Positions 1-13,374 of a DNA stretch of 64,000 nt are shown one piece after another. The translations under genes were made by a program, and so were the position numbers. A model generated the notes under the pieces. It did not search any database and had not been told where the DNA came from. It saw nothing but the letters and a program-made list of their open reading frames with translations. The DNA comes from Ecdyonurus torrentis. Its lineage: Eukaryota > Arthropoda > Insecta > Ephemeroptera > Heptageniidae. The stretch is taken from NCBI GenBank assembly GCA_949318235.1, contig OX439130.1:42483040-42547039 (forward strand). Reading direction: 5' to 3'. Each line of letters begins with the position of its first letter. The first letter of the stretch is position 1.

Positions 1-879
1 ATGCGTGAGGTCGTTTTTTTTATTTTATTTTTTTTTTTTTATAAAAGTCCACAAGTTGTAAAAATCGAGGAGATTTGTTGTTACCCTGAGGGGGTGGAGA
101 ACACAACTTGGGATCTAGCACGATCTCGTGATCTCTCTCTGTCTCTCTCGCTCTTTCTTTCTCTCATCTTTCGTCTATCGCCACAAAACAATAACGTCGC
201 TTTCTTAAATAAAAAAATAAAACAACCACTTTTATTGCATACAATATTTAATAAAACATATACTTATCAAAAACTAAAGGAACAAAACCTATTATTTAAA
301 CCATTTAAAGATATACATATGGGTACTAATTTAATGTTACAACTATCATAATATAAAGTAGAAAAACGTGTATGTGTACTACTTTTTAATATTTTTAAGG
401 TTTGTAAGAGGTGATCAATATTTTTTTTTCTCCTACATAAATATGATAAATTTTTTGGTAATGTACTTAATGTACTAGTTATTACTAGTACTTTAAAGAT
501 GTAGGTACTGTACCTATTTGTTTTTTTTATATACTCTAAATTCCGTTAATTTATTTTTTAAAAGATGATTACTGGAAAGTCTAAATTGTTATTTACTAAA
601 ACGTTATTCATTTTTAAGTACTTCAATATAATTTTTTTAAAGGAAAAGGTTTGATATTGAAAGTAAAAGAAAACACAATGTAAAAGAATGTCTCGTTTGT
701 TTGTGGTAAATTGACAGAGTAACCACGAACAAATACTCACGAAAATTGCGGTTAATTCTGCGGCAACATTTAACTTTTTTTAACAATGCTGTGATAAATT
801 ATAAATATTAAAAGAAGTATTCAAAATATTTTAACATAATATTTATTATAATAATTTACAGTTAAATACATGAGTAAAT

Positions 880-881
<2 letters not shown>

Positions 882-962
<81 letters not shown>
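882..962. repeat. (TA)n microsatellite
   Basis: About 40 uninterrupted TA units. Confidence 0.98.
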
Positions 963-967
<5 letters not shown>

Positions 968-1273
968 AACAAAACCTTGTATTGTTATATCAAAATCTAT
1001 TAATGAAAAGAATGCAAAGAGGCATTTAAGAATCTAACCATCTTCAAAACAATGAAGAACAGAAAAAAAACATATAAGGAGGAGAAAAGAAATAAAGAAA
1101 CTGATTGATCTAAGTGGGCTAACGACATTATTCATATTAACGACCGATGTAGAAAACGAAAAAAAAAAAAAAAAAAAAAAGTTATATACTCAAACACATG
1201 AAGACTTGCATCATATAGGAACTATGATGACTTCCGGTGACCTTTTGGGGTCATGTTCAAATTTTAAGTAGAA

Positions 1274-1278
<5 letters not shown>

Positions 1279-1343
<65 letters not shown>
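1279..1343. repeat. (AG)n microsatellite
   Basis: About 32 AG units. The apparent Ser/Leu-repeat frame on the minus strand is only this repeat. Confidence 0.98.
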
Positions 1344-1346
<3 letters not shown>

Positions 1347-2078
1347 GAGGTGCCTGTGCAAAGGGGCCTACATTTGAGGTGGCTGGCTCGTGTAATCGCC
1401 TGACCCGAAGTCAAACCCAAGTTTTGCTTATGTTATTGCAGCCTCATGCAAGCAAGCAGCTAAAGAAGATATGAACGAACGCTATATAATACCAAACGTA
1501 TTTATTGTTAATTTCCTCAGGGTAGAGAACAAGCAAGAGTCGACTCGACGAGGAAAGTGGTTCAACACTCACTGAAAAATATTTCTATATATATATATAT
1601 ATACACACATATGAATGTATAATACATACACAATACTAGTTAAATTGGAGCATTTAATATTTATTACACCTATCTATATACAATTCATTGTTAAATTCAT
1701 AACTGGACCTATCTATAGTGTTGATATAATTTCGTTTTATAACTTTTATAATACGTTATTATAATTGGACACTGTTATTTATTTATAATACCTATACAAT
1801 TGTAAATAGATGGTCAAGCAATTCGTTCTTACTATTATTTTTTATCATTATTAATATGGTATACTTGTACTATTATTTATAGACACTTACAAATGATCTC
1901 AAATTTCTATACTTTGCTTTTATCTTTTTTATGACCTATAAGTTAGATTATAATAATGGAATGTTAAATATTTAAATTGTTATGTTGTATTATTATTTGT
2001 TATATTTTATATTATTTAAAGCAATTTTAAACACCTTCCAAGTTTATATAAAGTAATATAAATAAATATACATAATAA

Positions 2079-2274
2079 TCGATGTTTACCCGTCGAAGTG
2101 AACGAACTACACTTTACAAATTTCACTCAAAATGAACGATCTGCATTTGGCGCTTCTTCGCGTATTAACATGAGAACTAGATGGGGGAACTTGGAATTTG
2201 TAAAGTGTAGAACGGTCATTTTTCACAAAATTTGCAAAGTGTAGTTCGTTCACTTCAAGGGGTATAAGCATCGA
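2079..2274. mobile_element. 196-bp MITE-like inverted-repeat element
   Basis: The left end TCGATGTTTACCCGTCGAAG, continuing TGAACGAACTACACTTTACAAATTT, mirrors the right end (AATTTGCAAAGTGTAGTTCG...TTCACTTCAAGGGGTATAAGCATCGA). The motif TTTACAAATT/AATTTGTAAAGTGTAG appears again inside. No coding potential. Confidence 0.65.
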
Positions 2275-2507
2275 TATATAAAATATGGACGTTAAAGAAT
2301 TTACCTGCTCTCTGAAATGTAGTACAGATTGCAAAATATCCACCATCTCAGCCATATACGATAATGTACATACTGTACGTAGTAATTGGCGTACCACGAG
2401 GTATAATATTTGAGTTGAGAGTGTGGAGTGCTCCGTCAGTAGGTAGAGGTTAATGTCAAGGTTACCATGACTCCAGGGAGCAACATGATGTGTTGAGTAA
2501 AGTTCTT

Positions 2508-2538
<31 letters not shown>

Positions 2539-5500
2539 GGCATAAACATTCCATCTCAGATTTACAGTATTTTTTTATTATTATTATTATTTAAATAATA
2601 ATGATTAATTTATCAAAATAAAAACACCCTGCTAATTTTACAGGTGTGTATGAGCGAGTATTGTTGAAGATTTTTTTTTTTCTAGGAGGAGTCGCGGTAA
2701 AGAAAGTGGTTCACTCACATTCTATTGTTGTTCACTTATATATAATATTATATTATATTGCTTCACACTGTATATTTAATTAGAACCGCAAATGCTTTGT
2801 CATACATCTATATTATTATATATCCTCATCTCAACAATAATTGAGGGCATATAAGTTATAACAAGTACAACATAAAAACAATATCAAATTTATTAATTTG
2901 TTTTTTCACATTTTTTGTCTTATTTTTATTTCTATATATATTTTTAACACGTTAATTACATTTATAAATATTTAATTTAATTTAAACTGTTATTTAATTG
3001 AACTTTAATTATTGTTGTTGTTATTTTTTATCTAAAAATATATCATATACGTATATATAAACTGTAACAGTTATTGTTATATGTCAAAAAATTATTTTGT
3101 CATTTCTGTTATATAATAATTTTACGCTCTAAGACTTCTTATTTAACGCTATAAAACAATTACTCGCGCGGTAGCTACATAATATATTTTTTTTAAAGTA
3201 AGCGGAAACGTCAGAGGCATGTTAAGTTAAAATTACAATAGAATAATGAGTATCCTCTTATCTTTATTAAAAACTTTTTAACGTCCTTATGCTCTGTAAG
3301 TACATAATACTGACCCTTTTGTTTATATTCCTAATAAACCTTCTCTAACATAAAAATTCTAACGGGTTTCATCCCACAAGTTTTCCATCATCTTTTATTA
3401 TTATTATTACTCTCCTGCTGCCTCTTTAAAGAAATGATCTATATTCATGCTATGTTTTTTGTTGAAAGATAATTTTAATATCTAAATGCTTTTAAAAAAA
3501 AGAGCAAACCAAGAGAATGTTTAAAATAAAATAAGGTTATCAATTTATTTTACTTTATTTTATACTCTCTATTTAAAATAGCCTTAAAAAAATCTTAAGT
3601 AGCAAATAAAATGAATAAATTGCTAAAGAAACCAATAATTATAGTGCGCTTACCAAATGTCAGATATTTAACAAAATTTCCAATTAATATTCATGTATAC
3701 AATAGAATCTTCATAAAAATTAATTTGGGTTCCATTTTCAAACACAGACTCCAAAATACACGTAAAAATAATGAAATTAAAAAAAAGTAGAATAGATCTG
3801 GTGAGTGCATTATAATAGTGTCCAACAATTGGTATCACAACTATAGCAAAACAAAATTCTTTTGCACTGTGTGTCTAAATATAATTTTTATAAAATGTTT
3901 TTCAATTCGTGTAATGTATTAAAATAATTAATAAATTGATATTTTTTCCACGTTTCTTGAACATATAATTTTTTTAATAGTACTATTAAACAGATCTAAA
4001 ATATATTCACCTATATATTAATTTTAATCAATATTTAAAGCAATAAAAAACACGTGATTCTAGATAATATATTCAATGTTTATATTATTTTAAAAATACG
4101 AACGTTAGAGAATTTAAATTAAATTACCTGTAGACTTATGAAAAATGACGATTTATTTTCTATGTCAAATTTTTACTGACTTATCTTCTTTTTATTTTTA
4201 TGTGACGTAATGTATATTTATAAAAAAAAAATACCGTTTAAAAAAAATATATATTTAGTAAAATTCAGCATAGTGATGATTTCTAACAACAAAGTATTAT
4301 GACTTCATATAAACTCATTATTTTGCTTTTATTGTTACTTATAAAAAAATTACGGTATTCACAAAAAAATATATTATACATATATTTATAAAATATATTT
4401 TAATAATCTTATATATAGTAATTTAAGTATGATATATTTATAATATTTAATATAATAAAAATTATATTCTTGGAAGTAAAATATTTTAATAATTTTCTTT
4501 CTTTTCATCGTGTTTCAAAATGATCACGATTTTTGTTTTAAATATTTCTTTTGGTTCCTGGTGGCCATAACCATAAACTTCAAAATTTCCAAGGTTGAAG
4601 TAGTGACCCAGTTCTTACAGTGACTGACTATACAATAAGATGATCCCATATCTCCAACCTTGCTCGGGGCAAGGGCTGCTGTGGTACGGTGCATCAAAAG
4701 ATGCATTTCTAAAACATACACACTTATTTTAATGTATTTATCAACTCCATGATTTTATTTTCGTTCTTCTTTTTTTTATATTCATTTCTTTAATGGGATC
4801 TACTTTTAATAACTTTTTAAAAAAATATATACATAATAATAATAAAATCATGTTTTTTTGTGTTTTTTTTTATAGTACCTTCTAGGCATATTTACATTAA
4901 AAAAGTGCGCTCTCTTCTCTTTATTTTGTTAATAAATTAAGTATACGTAAAAAAATTAAATTGAAGAAAATAAAATGATGCTAAATAATTGACGTTAAAA
5001 AGTTTACTTTTTTTTTTCCTTCTTAAACTTTCAGTCAGTCATTAATAATACAAATTTTATGATCTAATTTAAAATACTTACTTTTTTTTTTGCTTATATT
5101 ATAAGTAAGTTTTCATCTCTGTACAATTTAGATTTGATTATATTATTTAAGATTAAATTTTAAAATTGAGATCTTTTAACGCTCTATACAAAATCAATTC
5201 AATAGAAAATTGTTATTTATGATTTTACATTTTTTTTTCTTTTTTTATGTGTGTTATATTTTTATTATATATCTTCCAATTTTAATGTATAACAGATGAT
5301 TTTATGATATAATCTTTATTATATTATATAATAAAAAATGCCCTATTATATTGGAATAATGTTAAAATATATGAAAAAGTATATGATTTAGCGTTATTAT
5401 AGATTTACATTTTTTTTTATTGTAATATTATGAATCAAAAAGATTGAACTGGTTAAACAAGTGATTTTTTTTTTTCATGTAAGATCCAGTAATTCAGTGT

Positions 5501-7000
5501 ATAAAAACTGCAAATAAAAAAATGTTGAATGAAAAATTTTATGGTTATTTTTCATCTTATGTAATTTCATTTTGTCTGCATTTTTTTACGTAGTTTTGAA
5601 GACGAATCATTGTTAGTGTTATTATTATTTTCAATAGTTAATTTGATGATGTATGGGTTACTGTTATTGAAACAAAAACATAAATTTGACATGGAACCTC
5701 ATTGAAAATCAATATAAAAGTGTACACATTGATTCACGTTTTATTTTTTCTTTGATAATTTTATCAAATTTTATAACAAGACATTAATTGGCTTTTTTTT
5801 TATACATTTTAGTGATAATGCAAAGTCACTCACTTAAGTCGAAACAAAATAAACACTGGACAAGCTTCGGTGATCTTTGTTAACACACTGTATTCTTCTT
5901 TAACGTCTTGATTTAAGAAACCAATGGACCATATCTTCTTATAGATATACAAGTATCGAGGATATAATTAATTTTAAATAAAACATAGCCGTAAGACAAA
6001 TTTTTTATAGATATATATAAATTTATTACAACATCTAAAACAAACAATTTAGTTATTAAATTTTAATTTTTTTTTCTCTTTTCCATTATTATTTTACGTA
6101 CATGCACAGGAAACTATTCTTTTAAAATTAAGATTTGCCGGATTATAACAGTATTGGCGACTTTTATCAGTATAAGTACTTTACAAAAAAAAGTGTAATT
6201 ATTCAGTTTACTAGGGCAGTTGGTAATAATTACTAACATTGCGATGTAGAATCACGCGAAATCGCTGACTCGAAACATAAAATAACACGTTTTTTTAAAG
6301 GAGTTTTCTCAGACACTCTACAGTCAAATGACAATTTAAGAGAAGTTTATGTTCTGTTGGATTAAAAAAATGTTGATAACACTTTTTCACACAAGAGTTC
6401 ACACTATTAGAATTGTATCATAAATCATAGTGACACTGTATGTAGACAATGTAAAAATATAAATAATAAGGAGTAGCACTTTGCTACAGTGAACTTAATT
6501 ATTTCGCTCTCAGTACAGAGAGTATGTTGTATAACTTTATACATACGTACGCTTTAAATATGTTTTACTATTGACATTATTGTATTTTTTTTTTAGGATT
6601 TTTTATTTTTTTTTATTTTTTGTATTATTAAATTATTTTGTAAAATAATTAGAAAAACATGGCTATATGCATTCTTGCATATATTTTTTATATAAGATAC
6701 AAATAAGACATTAAAAAAATATTGTAATCGGCAGTTAATGTTAATAGTAACAATAAAACATTAAGAAAATGCAATAAATAAGTATTATTGAATAATTTGT
6801 TTGCAAATATTAATAACATTGCTAAGTATTGTGGAAATGACTGTAAAGAACCAGTAATAATTTCATGTAAAAATGATACTAGAGTGCTATAAGCCTGTAA
6901 GTTGAAAATTTGGTATTTTTATTCATTCGTTCATTCATTCATTCATTCTTTCTTTTTTACTTTATTATGTGATAAAAAATTAACACTTTAAAGTCATGTT

Positions 7001-7117
7001 CACACGATGGAATATTTTCAATGTACAATAAATTTGATTGCTTGCATTCAATCTCCATCTATTTAAATTTTCAACCAATGAAATTTATTGCACATTGAAT
7101 ATACTGCACCATGTGGT
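7001..7117. mobile_element. 117-bp inverted-repeat element
   Basis: The left arm CACACGATGGAATATTTTCA...ATGTACAATAAATTT pairs with the right arm AAATTTATTGCACATTGAAT...ATACTGCACCATGTGG, with several mismatches. It is probably an old MITE or hairpin repeat. Confidence 0.5.
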
Positions 7118-8035
7118 CAGGTCATAGCTATAGGCAATTATCATTAAGACTAATTAAGACCGCGAAATTGTTAAGATTTTTATTACTGGACTTTATTTTT
7201 TCTTTGCTTTGAGTTTTGTTTTGTTTTAAAACTGTTATAGATGACCATTACATGCGGATATCCTATCATAAAGTTTTATAAAAATGCGAGCAACAAAGTC
7301 AAAAGAAATTGGAAACTGTAAAGCAATTTTTAGCACGAAATTTCGTAAATTCCAAACTTTGAAATAGCATCATGTAACCACGATACTTTATATTATCATT
7401 TATTCCATTATTTTCTTCCTTTTACAGCAGAATATATGTAATATGTTTACAGTTTTATTTCTTGAAAAAATTTAAAAACATTTAAAACATAATTAATTAT
7501 CTTTTCTATGTTTAAAAAAAAAGTTACGGTCTATTGCTTAAGATAAGTCCTTGATGTGAAATAAAGTTTATCTAACACGTTATAATTATCTAGGCTGGCT
7601 TTGACTTGAGAGTGAGGATACAACTGTAAAAAATTATGTGCAAAATATTCAAACTTGAGGCTTCGAAAAAAACACAAACATAAATCTTCTTCTTCATTTT
7701 TTTTTTAAGAAATATCTTTAAAAAAACGTGTCTTTAAAATCTAATTTTTTAATTTCATGACATATCTACAAGCTACATCCATGATAAACCCTCAAGAAAA
7801 AATGTTATAATTAATACTTAACTGCATATGCAAATTCAAAGATAAGTTTTTTTTTATAAATTTATTTAAACTGGTGCATGTAAAAAATTTGAATATCAAA
7901 TTTCACCATAGTTATGAAAAGATTCATCTTAAGTATAATATATATATAATGTATTAAAAATAGATTTTGATTTATTATTTCTCACTTTATATTTGCCCGC
8001 AAGAAGTAGGAAATATACTGTTTAGTTTAATTTTA

Positions 8036-8066
<31 letters not shown>

Positions 8067-8813
8067 CATAATTTGTGATTAAAATTGTCTGTGTAATTTA
8101 TTTACTGTAAGTAATAATAATAAATAACATACATACACAAAATTGGGTGTTCGTATTTTATAAGTAGAAATAGCATTTATGCTACTTTCTTACAGGAGAG
8201 TACATCTTTTGTTGTTAAAAATGAAAATATTAAATTAAACATACTTTAAACTTCTATTTAATAACACTATAAAAATCAAACAGAAATATCAGAATAACAG
8301 AATATTACCTTTTTCAGATAAAAAATTAAGATACGTATTTATATTACGAACATTTTGAATAACATTTGCTATGTTTCATACATTTTCTAAGTATGTACAG
8401 GTACTATAATATAAATTTTTATTCCATTTCTTTACGGAAATAAAATGAGTTTAAATAGGAACTTCAATTAAGTTCTATAGTTTCAAATTGAAATTGTTTT
8501 TAATCAGGCCAAATAAAAAAAAGGTACATATACCCATTTACATGATCCTCAAACTACAATAACATAATTAATGTGATGCTCCATATAAATACATTTTATC
8601 ATAAGAACATGGAACAAAATTTGTATATAATACATATACCTATACGTAACATTATTCAGTATAAAATGTACCACGTTATGGATAAACAGGTACATATATA
8701 TGCACATAGATAAAGACAATAATTGCCTACTTTTTATTATGTATAGATTATCATTTCGCATGCATCTTAAATATTCTATATGAATAGAAATATTGTGCAA
8801 AAAAAATATTATT

Positions 8814-8817
<4 letters not shown>

Positions 8818-8870
<53 letters not shown>
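8818..8870. repeat. (TA)n microsatellite
   Basis: About 26 TA units. Confidence 0.97.
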
Positions 8871-8871
<1 letters not shown>

Positions 8872-10758
8872 GGTTTAATACATACCTGTATCTATTGCCT
8901 TAATACAAAATTTATATTATTATTGTACTAACGCTATACAATAAAACAAATGACTATTAATTTAAAGCTGGTATCCATTCAAATATAAATTAAATTTAAA
9001 ATAATTTCAATCAATTTAATATTATATTATATTACATATATATATGTAATCAATATAAAAAAATTGACCTGACAGACAGAACAAGTAATATAAATAACTG
9101 TAATATACAAATTGTAAAGCCTATACTTATGCATGAAATAAAAATAATATATGATTTTGAGTTATTGATAGTTCTTGTGTATAACTTTATGCACACACAC
9201 AACTACTATACAATAGAAATAAAAATAAGTATAGTAAGTATAATCTATTTAGACCACATAAGATTATTACATTTGATTGTTCCTATGTAAGTAAATTGTA
9301 TAAGTGCAAAAACCGTTTTCAATATTATGTGTGTAATATATATATATATATATATATAACCCCAATTTTTTAAACTCCCAGTGTACGTTACTGACTCATG
9401 TAAATATTATGTACATCCTAACACACATAAAAACGTAAATTATAAATATTTTAATCATTTTATTATATGCTTTTAATATGTTATACATGTTTATAATTTA
9501 TTAATTATTATTTACAAAAAGTAATTTAAGAAAAATTTCTGTACTTAAACAAAAAATTGATAATTAATCGTGTTTTCAAATGACCTGTTTATTTTATCTT
9601 CTCACGTTAATTCTTTTTTTGAAAAAAAAAAATAATAGATGGAAATTGATTTTTACTTGTTTAACAAAAAGTATACTTACTTTCATTTCCTGTAATCAAA
9701 ATTATAGGATTATAACATTATGATTGAGATAAACTTAATAAAAATGTATTACAAAAATTGTATTATTTTCAGTAGTTTCCAATTCGCATTGAAATAGATA
9801 CATTGACCTACAGCTGTTGATTTAATCCCACGAAAAATTTCCTTTTTGAAAGATAAAAATAAATAAGATTTCCTGCATTAAAGAAAAAAAATAATAAATC
9901 ATAAATTTTTCTCACCAATAACTTACAACTATGTAATTTTTATAAGTTGTTCTTTAAAACAAAATTTTTAACTTAATTTAATGATTTTTTTCCCTCACAC
10001 GCAAAGTGTACAAGTTTATATTTCAATGAGAGCGTATCAATTTTTATAATACAATCAGACAAAAATGTAAATTGATGTGAAAATAATAATAATAAAATAA
10101 ATCTAAACTTGGTACGGAAATAATTATAATTATACTTACACACATATATACAAAGTACATACATGCGATGTTAGTACGTAAGTACATACTTTGTATAATA
10201 ACAAATCATATAATGAATCAAAATTTAATTATTAAATAAATATGTTATGAGAAGTGTTATGAATTTATACTCAAGTAATCTAATTTTATATTAATTATAC
10301 TACATACGAAGTACTTTAAAAAAAAAAAACATGTTTGTGATTTTTTTTCTTTCAATTTGGTTTTTAAAATTTTCTTGAAGATAAAAACGAGTACTTTTAA
10401 ATATACGTATAATTATGAAATAAAGATTTAAATTGTTATTTTTTTCACACTAATTTAGTTTAAGTACGCTTTCGTTAGTTGACCAAAAAAATAAGAGTCT
10501 TGTTAATTTTTTTTTTTTTTGAATTAATTATCTGACAGACTAAAGGAGAGTATAAACAAACAAAACGTGTGCAAGCCTGCAGCGTCGATGTATTTTTTTC
10601 TTTCATTGTCAAAGCAGCCACGTTCCCATTGTTAAAGTCGATTGTTCTACTGTTTCAATATAATACGTCTTGCTCGCACGCCAATTGATTTGTTTCAGAT
10701 CAAATAACTGATACCTTTATAATCATCACCAAAACCAAATAATGATAAAATTAATTAT

Positions 10759-10763
10759 TCTCT

Positions 10764-10819
<56 letters not shown>

Positions 10820-10830
10820 TCTCTCTCTCA
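10759..10830. repeat. (CT)n microsatellite, slightly interrupted
   Basis: CT units with two TTT interruptions near 10762 and 10813-10820. Confidence 0.95.
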
Positions 10831-10967
10831 TTTTATGTCTTCAATAACTTGATTTATTTAGTCTCATTAAAAAATTGGACAAGTTAATGTTAGTTCAATT
10901 TATGTTGACAGTATATACATTACATTATAATTAAGTCATTAAGTTTGTAAAAAATATTTACACGAAC

Positions 10968-10998
<31 letters not shown>

Positions 10999-11463
10999 AG
11001 AGTATTTTATATGTGAATAACTGAGGGAAACATTAAATTGAATAATTGCACTATATGGACAAATTATTAATAAAATTTAAACTGTTTTGTTAGTATTACA
11101 TGGACGATTAATTTATTTATACTTTTAATTAACTTAAAAGCATATTGTGAGATTACATGAAAGAAACAGTTCTTCTCTAATGGTTGTATGGGTTACATGA
11201 AGAACGTGTACTTATTCCCACAATAAATAACATAATTAATCATCCAAAGCTAGAGTGACAGTTTTTATGCGTAATTACAAGTACATGGAAAATCTTCAAG
11301 TAGATTTTGTGCACAGTTCTACTAATTGTTTAATATAATTTAGGGAGCCACGAAGGAAGTACTCAAAACAAGATTTAATTTAAACGTAGTGGTATTTATG
11401 AAACTCTTTTATTTATATACGTTTTAAATCTGTATTGTTTGTCTCCATAAGCACATACACACA

Positions 11464-11577
<114 letters not shown>

Positions 11578-13072
11578 TGTTAATACTTTAATTTTGGCAT
11601 TTTACCACTACAGCGCTGACAAGAATCACCGAAGAATATTTAACTGTACTGTACAGAAAATTTAGTTGTCAAAATTCGCTATAGCAGCAAAAACTCCACT
11701 CTAAAATCCCCTTGTTGTACAACAGTCTACGTCTAGCAATAACAAAATATCGCAAGTCTCTGCAACATTAGTCTTATTTTCATTTTTTTCATAAGCCTAA
11801 GATCACATTTTCACTTAACTTGCGATTATATAGACAAAGAAGAACAATATAGGCTAAATCTAAAACACTTTCAATAATGTACTCATTTTGCTTTCTGAGT
11901 AAATTGGTCTTGAACCATCAATATCATACCACTGACATTGAAGTATTTTTGTACTATAAAATTTTTTGAACATTCATTAAACCTAGTTTGTAACGAAAAA
12001 TTATTTTCAATTTTTATAATAAAACTAGAAAATAGAAATGTTAAAGAATTTTTAATTATATATTTTATAATAACATAGTTTTATCCTCTCATAATATTTC
12101 TCACGTATCTTTGCGTGCTATAATTTTTTTTTCAAATAAAACTAGTTCAAATGCAGATTATTATATTTAAAATAAAATAAAAATATATATATGATCATAA
12201 TACTACTATATTTATCATGAAAGCAACTTTATTATTGTTGTTTGTCGTGAAGAAAATATAAGTCATGAAAAATAAATTAGATTAAGTTATAAAATTTCCA
12301 TACTAGATACAAAATGTCTGTCTGGTCTATATAATTTTGAAACAGACAATTTCAAAATGACCTTATAGTCGTAAAAAAATTTACTTCAACATGTAATTTC
12401 TGCAAAATAATGTTTGAAGTTTGAAACGTGAGACGTTTTTTGATAACCGTAACAATTTTTATTTTTCGAGATATTTATTTATTACTAAAAATTTGTTTTT
12501 ATGAAAAGTTCATTTTGACAGCTGACAGTTATGTGATTTACTAAATTATTAAGCTTTTTTTTAAAGCATGATTTCCTTATTTAATAAATAGGTTTTATCC
12601 TAGATATGAAAATAGGTAAATATTTAGTAGTATCAATAAAATAGTTTAGAATAAAACTAGAATTAAAATAGGTGCAAAGATGTTTGACGTAAAGATGTAT
12701 AAAAATTCCTTGAATAAAGTAATTTTTTGTTGCGCAAAAGTCAAGTTCATGACACAAAGATTGTCAATTGAAAGTGTGTTTATATGATAAAGTGGGGGAG
12801 TTATGTAGTTAAAAGTTAGGGGTCAATGGGATGAATGTCATGGTATGTGTGTGGGGCGTGGACAGTGAAGTGATCAAGAAGAACTAGGTACCTCCAAACA
12901 TACGTATACACACCAAAGCCATAGCCTGAACCAGCATCCTATACATACTTAAGGATGGATGTATGTCACTGAGAAAAAACGTTGCTTCCTTTGAAACTCC
13001 GCCTCTTAAAGTTTAAGAAGTTTTTTGAGGAAGGAGGGAGAGAGCGAAGAGAGCGATAGAGAGAGGACGAGG

Positions 13073-13080
13073 TATAAAAG
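13073..13080 (+). promoter_or_regulatory. TATA box of the Osiris-like gene
   Basis: TATAAAAG lies 109 bases upstream of the predicted start codon at 13182, just after a purine-rich (GA) stretch. At normal TATA spacing, transcription would start near 13103-13110, in the CGCAACATTCAT stretch. This gives a 5' UTR of roughly 70-80 bases, intron-free and A-rich before the ATG. A TATA promoter suits a strongly and briefly expressed gene. The start site is inferred, not shown. Confidence 0.75.
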
Positions 13081-13181
13081 TCTGCAGCCACGCTGCGGCA
13101 CGCAACATTCATAGTCTATAACCCTACAGAGGAACATTTATTGTTTAATAATAACAATAACAAAAAATCAAAGAAGAAGAT

Positions 13182-13374
13182 ATGGCTGCTTTTAAAGTGT
13201 TTTTACTATTAGCTATAGTGGCTGCTGCATACGCTATTCCAGTTGAACCAGTTGCTGAACCAGCTAAGGATGAAGGACGTGATATTTCTGATATTATTGA
13301 AGCCGCAGTTACTGGAGAGGAGGACAAATTGGGTCTTCTTCCTCGTGTGGCCCTCAAGCTGGTTGAGGCCGGAG
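13182..13374 (+). CDS. Osiris-like gene, exon 1 (signal peptide)
   Basis: This exon encodes residues 1-64 plus the first base of codon 65. The ATG follows an A-rich leader and opens directly into a classic signal peptide, which supports this start. The donor is GAG|GTGAGT, a strong consensus. Reading past it gives only a short tail before a stop at 13427, so splicing is far more likely than read-through. Confidence 0.8.

Noticed and set aside
1211..1420. Minus-strand open frame with a long Ser-Leu repeat, and similar SL, RE, TH and YI frames at 11435, 19161, 19497, 26166, 47678 and 47751
   Set aside because: They are translations of dinucleotide microsatellites with random flanks; no domain or splice context supports them.
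4524..4721. 65-codon minus-strand frame in a GC-richer patch
   Set aside because: Has some balanced composition but no domain, signal peptide or convincing splice partners; more likely a repeat or regulatory patch.
12815..12835. Ecdysone response element upstream of the Osiris-like gene (GGGGTCAATGGGATG)
   Set aside because: Only one half-site is good; the second half departs from TGACC, so it is below what I would report.
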